From: CAZQKL01 sp964593895 [NCBI: uncultured bacterium]
Lineage (GTDB): Bacteria; DYJV01
NCBI GenBank assembly: GCA_964593895.1
Contig: CAZQKL010000024.1
Coordinates: 1 to 10,871, forward strand
Length of the DNA stretch: 10,871 bases
Direction: 5' to 3'
Position 1 is the stretch's first letter; every line of letters begins with the position of its first letter. The translations under genes were made by a program, and so were the position numbers. This document shows, one piece after another, positions 1-9,117 of the stretch. The notes under the pieces are model-generated. The model saw nothing but the letters and a program-made list of their open reading frames with translations. It was not told the origin of the DNA and did not search any database.

Positions 1-3521
<3,521 letters not shown>

Positions 3522-3529
<8 letters not shown>

Positions 3530-4370
3530 AGAATTTTTAATTATTTTAAACAATGATTTACTTGTTGATTTTGAACTTCTCTGCATATCCTTAAATTATC
3601 CATACAAAAAGATTTATGAAAACAACTATTGCAAAGTTTTTATTCATGAGAATTATTACAAAAAACTGTATATAGACCTTAATGAATTATTAAGAGAAAA
3701 TTTATTTCCTCAAGAAGAAACTATTGTAATCCCATTTGTAAATGATAAATGTTCATTTTTTTCTTGGTCAATTATTATTTTTTTGGCAATTTTTTTCTTC
3801 TTTTACAATATTTCTAGAAAAAAATATCTAATAATAAACCATGGTGCAAATGATGCTTACAAGGTTATTAATGGAGAATTTTATAGATGCATAACATCTC
3901 TAACAATTCATGGAAACTTTAGCCATCTACTTTCAAATCTATTCTTTTTAGTTTTGCTCTTAAAATACATTGTAAAAATTTTTGGTGAAGGAATTGCATG
4001 GTTTATGATAATAATTTCCGGGTTTTTGGGAAATGTTTTTACTTCATTTTTTTATCAAAATTTTCACTCATCTATAGGTTTTTCTACTTCAAATTTTGCA
4101 ATGATAGGAATACTTGCAAATGTGAATATAAAAGTTTTAAAAAGCTATCTTCCAGCAATTGCAGGATTTTTTCTCTTTATAATGCTTGGAGGAGGTAAAA
4201 ATGTTGATGTTGTAGCGCATATTTGTGGTTTTTTTTCTGGATTAATTGTTACTGAAATTTTTTTAAAAAGATTTAGATTTTTAATTGAAAAGAAATATCA
4301 GAATATTTTCAAACTTTCAGTTACTTTTATAATTCTTATCTCATGGATTTTAGCAATTATCTTCAACTAA
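3522..4370 (+). CDS. Rhomboid-family intramembrane serine protease with soluble N-terminal segment
   Basis: Rhomboids cleave membrane proteins within or near their transmembrane helices. This 282-residue protein keeps the catalytic set: Ser188 in GFSTS, the GxS site, and His233 in AHICGFFSG. It also has His130-x4-His135-x3-Asn139 (HGNFSHLLSN), with the same spacing as the GlpG motif that supplies the oxyanion-hole Asn. It is therefore likely active. About seven hydrophobic segments are visible, near residues 79-97, 134-155, 157-178, 187-200, 205-220, 225-245 and 262-281. Residues 1-~75 are soluble and resemble, from memory, the short N-terminal extension of some deltaproteobacterial rhomboids; that comparison is untested. 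The start overlaps ychF by 8 bases and I see no good Shine-Dalgarno site, so it probably depends on ychF translation. The substrate is unknown. The 3' end overlaps the convergent phosphatase gene by 8 bases. Confidence 0.9.
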
Positions 4371-5256
4371 CAACAATTCCTTCAAGAAGTCCAGAATCTA
4401 TTGAAATTACTTCATTGAAACTGAAAATTTCCATTGTTTTTAATGTAATTAAAATTCCTGGAATAATTACATCTTCTCTTCCTTTTTCTAAAAAATATCT
4501 ATTTAGTCTCTCACTTGCTGGAATTTTTACCATTTCTAAAAATAATTTCTTTATAAAATCAAAAGGGATTTTATGATTATTAATTTTTTCTGGATTATAT
4601 TCTTTTAAATCAAGATGAATTGCACTAATAGTTGTTATAGTTCCAGCTGTGCCAACAAAATTTGACACTTTAACATTCTCAAAATTTTCCTTAACAATTT
4701 TTATATTTTTTTAAATTTCTTCTTCCAATAATTTTAACTCCATATTATCTGGTGGGTCATTTTTTATAAATTTTTCAAGTAGATAAACAACTCCAAAATT
4801 TAAGCTTATAGTTTTTTTAATTTTTCTATTTAATACTAAACTGTATTCATTGCTACCACCACCAATATCAAGTAAGATAAAATCTGAAATTTTCCTATCA
4901 AGAGACCATAAAACTCCTTTAAATGTTAATTCTGCTTCTTTTTTTGAATCAATAACTTCAACATTAATTCCAGTAAGTTCTCTAATTTTTTCTATAACCT
5001 CTTTTCTGTTTTTTGCTTCTCTTAAAGCACTTGTTGCATAAGCTTTGTAAGAATAAACTTTATGTGCATACATAATTTCTTTAAAATAATTTAAAGTTCG
5101 GATTAATCTATCTAAAGCTTTTTCTGAAATATAACCATTAAAATTTTCTCCAAGTCTTGTAATAATTCTTCTTTTTTCTAATATTTTATTTAATGATTTA
5201 TCAAAAATAATTAACCTCGTTGTATTTGTTCCTATATCAATGCCTGCTAATTTCAT
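4363..5256 (-). pseudogene. Ppx/GppA phosphatase, split by one in-frame TAA
   Basis: Family members hydrolyse inorganic polyphosphate (Ppx) or pppGpp (GppA); sequence alone does not say which. From the ATG at 5256 (Shine-Dalgarno AAGGAG at 5271-5266) the frame gives 181 residues: GIDIGTNTTRLI phosphate-binding loop, YATSALREAKN, LLDIGGGSNEYSL, and SLNFGVVYLLEKF. It then meets TAA at 4713-4711. The same frame continues without another stop through KNIKIVKENFEN into VSNFVGTAGTITTISAI, the second nucleotide/phosphate motif, and ends normally with SGLLEGIVVS at 4363. With the stop ignored it has 297 codons, a usual length for the short family form. The lesion is a nonsense codon, not a frameshift. 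The downstream piece could start only at a weak GTG (4668), and neither half alone carries the full actin-like ATPase fold. It may be a recent pseudogene, a sequencing error or, less likely, a two-piece gene. It overlaps the deacetylase gene by 20 bases. Confidence 0.8.
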
Positions 5257-5968
5257 AAAACTTTACTCCTTCATTTGCTGAAATTATATCAATAAAAGGA
5301 TGTTTTTTTAAAAAATCTGATAGTGCTTTAATTGTTGATTTATAAGGATGTCCAATACCAATTGCATATCCTTTCTCATACGAAAGAGTAAATAATTTTT
5401 CAAGATTTTCTAAAATTTTTCCTTCATCTTTTTCATTATCAAGAAAAATATCTCTTTTTCCTGCTGGAATTCCAACCCTTTTTGCGGTATCATACGCAAC
5501 TGAAAATGGAGTTGTCCTGCTATCAATAAAAAATAGATTTTTCCCTTTTATTTCTTCAAAAAACCATCTCATACATCTTTCATTTTCAGTTAATTTAGAC
5601 CCCATATGATTGTTTATTCCCTGATAATAAAGTAGCATTTTCAATACCATTTCTTCCACTTCAATGAATTTTTTCTTATCAAATTTTGTTAAAAGATAGT
5701 ATCTATTTAATCTGTCATTATGGAAATTTTCTGGCTCCATTGGGAAATGAAGCATTACTGGTAGAGAATTAAGTTCAGCATAAAAAGATATTTTTTTTGC
5801 ATCTTTAAAAAATGGAATAATAGAAAGGGTAATATTCCTATTTATTTCCCATATTTTTATTGCTGTTTTTATATCTTTTCCTATATCATCAATGATAATT
5901 GTTACTTTTCCTGCATTTAGAAAGTATGGGAAAACCAAAAAAATTGTCAATAAAAAAAATTTTTTCAT
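5237..5968 (-). CDS. Divergent polysaccharide deacetylase, YibQ family, exported
   Basis: This is the divergent polysaccharide deacetylase family (E. coli YibQ), predicted carbohydrate-esterase fold enzymes of the periplasm with poorly defined substrate. The 243-residue protein starts with a clear signal peptide, MKKFFLLTIFLVFPYFLNA, probably cut after Ala19. The mature part shows the family's marks in order: TIIIDDIG (Asp27, Asp28), PVMLHFPMEP with His74, NNHMGSKLT (119-127), FFIDSRTTP with Asp149, a KRDIFLDNE segment, and AIGIGHPYKST with His207. All the expected acidic and histidine positions are present. Its ATG overlaps the stop codon of the upstream S41 peptidase gene as ATGA, the classic sign of translational coupling. 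A ctpA-yibQ pair, commonly near envC and cell-division genes, is known from other bacteria, so a role in septal or peptidoglycan remodelling is an inference. It overlaps the following Ppx/GppA gene by 20 bases. Confidence 0.93.
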   Translation of the reverse strand: MKKFFLLTIFLVFPYFLNAGKVTIIIDDIGKDIKTAIKIWEINRNITLSIIPFFKDAKKISFYAELNSLPVMLHFPMEPENFHNDRLNRYYLLTKFDKKKFIEVEEMVLKMLLYYQGINNHMGSKLTENERCMRWFFEEIKGKNLFFIDSRTTPFSVAYDTAKRVGIPAGKRDIFLDNEKDEGKILENLEKLFTLSYEKGYAIGIGHPYKSTIKALSDFLKKHPFIDIISANEGVKFYEISRH

Positions 5969-7245
5969 TTCATAAGAGCAATCTGTAATGCTTTAACAAT
6001 TTCAAGAGCCTGTAATAATTGATAATCTTTAACCTCATCAAATTTTATCATTTTTGGCTCTTTTTTGTTTTTATTTTCTTTCTTTTTCTTTTCTTCTTCA
6101 TTTACAAAATGACCTACAAGGTTCTTTTCTCTAATTATAAATTCATCCTTTTTCTCAACTTTCTTTATTTCTCTCTGCGGAACAATTATATCAGGAGTTA
6201 TACCTTCAGCCTGTATTGAACGACCGCTTGGTGTGTAATATTTTGCTGTTGTAAGTCTTATAGCTGAACCATCTTTCATAGGAATTATTGTTTGCACAGA
6301 GCCTTTACCAAAAGTTTGAGTTCCAATAATTATTGCTCTTTTATGGTCTTGTAATGCTCCTGAAACAATCTCAGAAGCACTTGCTGTTCCAGCATTCACT
6401 ATTACAACCATTGGATAATTTCCTTCAATTCCATCATTATGAGCATAAAATTTATAGTTACTATTTGGAACTCTACCTTTTGTATAAACAATAAGACCTT
6501 TTTTTAAAAAAACATCACTTACTCCCACAGCCTGACTTAATAATCCTCCAGGATTATTTCTTAAATCTAAAACAAGCCCTCTAATTTCACCATACTTCTT
6601 TTTAAGTTCTCTTAAAGCATTTTTTAATTCAGTTGTTGTTCTTTCCTGAAACTGAGTAATTCTAATGTAAGCTATCTTATTTTCATACATCTTATATTTC
6701 ACGCTTTTTATTTTAATTATTGCTCTTGTAATTGTAATATCCTTTAATTTTTTAAAACCTTCTCTGAAAATTGAAATTGTAACTTTAGTTCCAGGTTTTC
6801 CTCTCAATTTTTTTACAGCCTCCATTAAAGTCATATTTCTTGTGCTTTCTCCATTAATTTTTAAAATTTTATCCCCAGCTTTTATTCCAGCTTTATATGC
6901 TGGAGTATCCTCAATTGGAGAAACTACAGTTAGTATCCCATCTTTTATTGTAATAACTATTCCAAGTCCACCAAATTCCCCTTTGGTTTCAACCTGCATT
7001 TCTTTAAAACTTTCAGGAGGCATAAAAGATGAATGTGGGTCAAGGCTTGAAAGCATTCCATTTATTGCACCATAAATTAAATCTTTATAGGTTTTATCCT
7101 CAACATAATCTTTTTTTACTATAGTCAAAACTTTTGTAAATAATTCAAGTTGTTTATATACATTATTTGCATCTTTATCTTGATTTTTGGCAAAAATATT
7201 AAATGCAAAAAAAACTGATATCACTGTTATAATTAGCTTTTTCAT
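5965..7245 (-). CDS. ctpA: Carboxyl-terminal processing protease, S41 family (CtpA-type)
   Basis: An exported serine protease that trims or degrades envelope proteins from their C-termini. The 426-residue precursor has a signal peptide (MKKLIITVISVFFAFNIFA, cut near Ala19), then an N-terminal helical part with SSLDPHSSFMPP (66-77), a PDZ domain beginning at GEFGGLGIVI (89-98) with GIKAGDKILKINGE (120-133), and the S41 catalytic core. LVLDLRNNPGG (224-234) is the strongly conserved strand. Catalytic Ser289 lies in NAGTASASEI and Lys314 in TFGKGS, 25 residues apart as in E. coli Tsp. Residues 382-398 form a low-complexity Lys/Glu/Asn segment before the last helix. The start is set by AGGAGG seven bases upstream. 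The 32-base gap to fliW shows no terminator, so it may be transcribed with the flagellar genes. The ctpA symbol follows usual naming for this short S41 form; orthology is not proven. Confidence 0.94.
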   Translation of the reverse strand: MKKLIITVISVFFAFNIFAKNQDKDANNVYKQLELFTKVLTIVKKDYVEDKTYKDLIYGAINGMLSSLDPHSSFMPPESFKEMQVETKGEFGGLGIVITIKDGILTVVSPIEDTPAYKAGIKAGDKILKINGESTRNMTLMEAVKKLRGKPGTKVTISIFREGFKKLKDITITRAIIKIKSVKYKMYENKIAYIRITQFQERTTTELKNALRELKKKYGEIRGLVLDLRNNPGGLLSQAVGVSDVFLKKGLIVYTKGRVPNSNYKFYAHNDGIEGNYPMVVIVNAGTASASEIVSGALQDHKRAIIIGTQTFGKGSVQTIIPMKDGSAIRLTTAKYYTPSGRSIQAEGITPDIIVPQREIKKVEKKDEFIIREKNLVGHFVNEEEKKKKENKNKKEPKMIKFDEVKDYQLLQALEIVKALQIALMK

Positions 7246-7258
7246 CCTTTTTCCTCCT
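7246..7258 (-). promoter_or_regulatory. Shine-Dalgarno region of ctpA, purine-rich with two GGA triplets
   Basis: On the coding strand this reads AGGAGGAAAAAGG followed by the ATG at 7245. AGGAGG (7258-7253) ends seven bases before the start, a near-ideal ribosome-binding site that fixes the start. GGA triplets in it, and AAGGATG across the start codon, resemble the core of CsrA-binding sites (ARGGAUG). Purine-rich Shine-Dalgarno sites contain GGA by nature, so CsrA binding is only a possibility. Confidence 0.7.
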
Positions 7259-7277
7259 AAAATTTTGATTTAACTTT

Positions 7278-7766
7278 TTATGCGATTTTTACAGGAAAGT
7301 CAATTTTTTTATACTGTTTGATTTCTTTATTTTTAAAATTAATGTGATATCTTATTGGAAAATCGTAGTCGTATAAAATCACCTGTTTTGCGATTTTTTT
7401 CTTTAGATTGATAATTATTGGAGCTTTTAAATTTAATGAGAAATTTTTAACTTCCTGTCTTACTGTGACAATTGATAAAACAATAAAATCTTTTCCTAAT
7501 TTAGAATTTTTGTTAAGTTCAAGAAATTCAAGCTCCTCATCTGAAAGCTCAAAAGAGTAATCTTTTAAAAAAAGAAAAGGGTCAGTTAAAATAAACATTA
7601 AATTTTCATTTTCAATTGAATGAAGAATTAAAAAGTATGGTAAATTCTCTTTAATTAAAATTACAAATTTTTTAAAATCATCAAAACCTGGAATACCTTG
7701 AGGAAATTCAATAATTTTGTTTTCATCATATTCAAATTCACCAACTCTTTTTGAAAAAAATTTCAT
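7278..7766 (-). CDS. fliW: Flagellar assembly factor FliW
   Basis: FliW is a small cytoplasmic protein that binds CsrA allosterically and frees flagellar mRNAs from repression; in well-studied bacteria flagellin competes for FliW, linking secretion to translation. The 162-residue protein matches the family along its length: FPQGIPGFDDFKKFV (21-35), LHSIENENLMFILTDPF (about 48-64), SIVTVRQEVKNFSLNLKAPI followed by IIN, and a terminal segment with QVILYDYDFPIRYHI. The canonical glutamine of the LQS segment is His here (LHS), a mild departure. The ATG follows the csrA stop codon without a spacer (TAGATG), and GAGG inside the csrA 3' end lies eight bases before it, so the two proteins are probably made together. 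Adjacency of flgL, csrA and fliW matches the standard FliW-CsrA module. Confidence 0.95.
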   Translation of the reverse strand: MKFFSKRVGEFEYDENKIIEFPQGIPGFDDFKKFVILIKENLPYFLILHSIENENLMFILTDPFLFLKDYSFELSDEELEFLELNKNSKLGKDFIVLSIVTVRQEVKNFSLNLKAPIIINLKKKIAKQVILYDYDFPIRYHINFKNKEIKQYKKIDFPVKIA

Positions 7767-7979
7767 CTATCCAACCTCTTTTAAAATGTTTAAATCTATA
7801 TCTGAAGCATTTAAATTTTCCTGTTTAATTTTTTCATAAATCTCTTCTCTATAAATTGTAATCTCTTTTGGAGCTTCTATTGCAAGTTTCACCTGAGACT
7901 TTTTTATGCCAACAACTTTTATCTTTATGTTGTTGTTAATTATTATTGTTTCGCCTAATCTACGCGTTAATACAAGCAT
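7767..7979 (-). CDS. csrA: RNA-binding translational regulator CsrA
   Basis: CsrA is a dimeric RNA-binding protein that binds GGA motifs, often over ribosome-binding sites, and represses translation; in FliW-containing bacteria its main target is flagellin mRNA. The 70-residue protein starts MLVLTRRLGETIII, with Leu4, and has APKEITIYREEIY with Arg44, both essential for RNA binding. Asn55 in KIKQENL sits where B. subtilis CsrA needs Asn for FliW binding (recalled from literature). The loop after the first strands is INNNI instead of the more common IGDDI or similar. The start is two bases after the flgL stop codon (TAATCATG). There is no G in the 31 bases before the ATG, so there is no Shine-Dalgarno site; translation probably relies on ribosomes ending flgL. 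The immediate neighbours, flgL and fliW, strongly support a flagellar role. Confidence 0.96.
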   Translation of the reverse strand: MLVLTRRLGETIIINNNIKIKVVGIKKSQVKLAIEAPKEITIYREEIYEKIKQENLNASDIDLNILKEVG

Positions 7980-7981
7980 GA

Positions 7982-9100
7982 TTATATAAAATTTAAAATA
8001 TTTAAATTTGCAATTATTGATGCTGTTTTTAAAGTAGCCTGATATACTATCTGTTGTTTTGCAAGAAGAGTCATCTCTTCAGCAATATCTGTATCCTGAA
8101 TTTCTGAAAGTTCATCTGTAACAGCTTTCTTCTTATCCTGTATAAAATCTGTTTTAAAATTTTCAAGTAAATTCTGTTTTAACCCAATTTCTGCATCATG
8201 GTCAAGTAAATTTGTTTCAATTTTTGGAAGATTTCCAAGCTCATCTTCAATTAGGTCTCTGTTATTTGTAATCATTCCAGCCCAGATTTTTCCTAAACTT
8301 CTAAAAATATTCGTGTTTTCATTTTCTGTGGTAAAAACTTCACTTCCAAGTTTATTAACCTGAAGTTTTTGGGTTTTATCAACATCAATTTTAAATTTTC
8401 CATTATCTCCTTTATAAACATGTTGAATTTTGAAACTTACCTCATCTCCAGCTGATGGAGATGAAGAATTAATTGAAAATCCCAATATTGGATTTACTGA
8501 ATTTATTTCAAAACCTGTGCCATCTTTTTTCCTTATCCATGGTCCATTAAATACTTTAAACTCATAATGAGAGCTGTCAATCATATGAATTGTAACATCT
8601 AAATCAAAATTATAGGAATAACCATCAATTGAATAATTTGAATTACTTGAATTAATTTCTTTTTCAAAAGGTTTTTGGTTTACTTTAAATCCTGAAAATA
8701 TGTATTTTCCATTTACATCTGTATTTGCTATCTCCATTACATTATCAGCAATTGCATCAATCTGAACCGCAAGAGATTTTCTCTGGTCAAAATTATATGT
8801 ATCAGATGCAGCTTGAGTTGCAAGTTGACGAACCTGGGAAGTTAAAGATTTTAATTGCATTAATGCTGAATCTGTTGTTTTAAGCCATATTCCAGCAGTT
8901 GTAATATTTCTTGAATATTGATTTATTGCATTCAATTTTTTATTTAAACGAACAATTTTAGTTGCCTCAAGAGGAGCATCTGATAGGTTATTTATCTTTT
9001 TTCCACTTGAGACATGTTCATTTATTGTATTTAACTTATCATAATTTTCATCAATAAATTTAACAATATTTGAATACATAGTGTTATAGGTAATTCTCAT
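7982..9100 (-). CDS. flgL: Flagellar hook-filament junction protein FlgL (HAP3)
   Basis: FlgL is exported through the flagellum and forms the second junction layer between hook and filament. The 372-residue protein has flagellin-like ends: N-terminal MRITYNTMYSNIV, HVSSGKKINNLSDAP (29-43), a long coiled region through RSLAVQIDAIADNVM (reads KSLAVQ), IANTDVNGKYIFSGF; and C-terminal DIAEEMTLLAKQQIVYQATL with ANLNILNFI. The middle holds one beta-rich module (HYEFKVFNG to PSAGDEVSFKI) and then YKGDNGKFKIDV. No cysteine is visible, typical for exported flagellar axial proteins. I chose ATG 9100 because GGAGG lies five bases upstream and FlgL proteins begin MRIT or similar; an in-frame GTG at 9112 would add MEVI encoded by the Shine-Dalgarno sequence. 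It follows flgK by 12 bases and runs into csrA with a two-base gap. Confidence 0.95.
   Translation of the reverse strand: MRITYNTMYSNIVKFIDENYDKLNTINEHVSSGKKINNLSDAPLEATKIVRLNKKLNAINQYSRNITTAGIWLKTTDSALMQLKSLTSQVRQLATQAASDTYNFDQRKSLAVQIDAIADNVMEIANTDVNGKYIFSGFKVNQKPFEKEINSSNSNYSIDGYSYNFDLDVTIHMIDSSHYEFKVFNGPWIRKKDGTGFEINSVNPILGFSINSSSPSAGDEVSFKIQHVYKGDNGKFKIDVDKTQKLQVNKLGSEVFTTENENTNIFRSLGKIWAGMITNNRDLIEDELGNLPKIETNLLDHDAEIGLKQNLLENFKTDFIQDKKKAVTDELSEIQDTDIAEEMTLLAKQQIVYQATLKTASIIANLNILNFI
7989..8009 (-). repeat. AT-only perfect palindrome just before csrA
   Basis: Two 9-base arms, AAATTTAAA (7989-7997) and TTTAAATTT (8001-8009), are separated by three bases. It lies inside the last codons of flgL and ends nine bases before the csrA ATG at 7979, exactly where a Shine-Dalgarno site would be expected. 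As RNA it could form an all A-U hairpin, weak but adjacent to the start. Part of the symmetry may arise by chance because the region encodes NLNILNF in an AT-rich genome. Confidence 0.55.
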
Positions 9101-9117
9101 GATAACCTCCACCTATA
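9085..9117 (-). promoter_or_regulatory. Inverted repeat enclosing the flgL ribosome-binding site and start codon
   Basis: Perfect 7-base arms, TATAGGT (9085-9091 on the plus strand) and ACCTATA (9111-9117), enclose 19 bases. In flgL mRNA the loop holds GGAGG (9110-9106) and the AUG (9100-9098); the arms contain the flgK stop codon (9115-9113) on one side and flgL codons 4-5 on the other. One G-U pair could extend the stem inward. A ribosome finishing flgK would open it. A GGA motif in a hairpin loop over a start region is also the usual form of a CsrA target. The repeat is seen; both functions are inference. Confidence 0.6.

Noticed and set aside
4363-4668. Separate small gene downstream of the Ppx/GppA N-terminal part
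   Set aside because: It is in the same frame, separated by one stop codon and 14 sense codons, and carries the C-terminal family motifs; it is the rest of the same gene. Its GTG start lacks a well-spaced ribosome-binding site.
4690-4720. Frameshift or slippage at the A7 run in the Ppx/GppA gene
   Set aside because: The frame is identical before and after the site, so a single slip would disrupt and not restore it.
6019-7075. Plus-strand open frames inside ctpA (6019-6219, 6842-7075)
   Set aside because: Antisense shadows; the first is the complement of the Lys/Glu-rich tail of the protease and so looks falsely like a membrane protein.
9101-9112. Longer flgL starting at GTG 9112
   Set aside because: The extra MEVI is encoded by the GGAGG site serving ATG 9100, and FlgL proteins begin with MRIT-like sequence.
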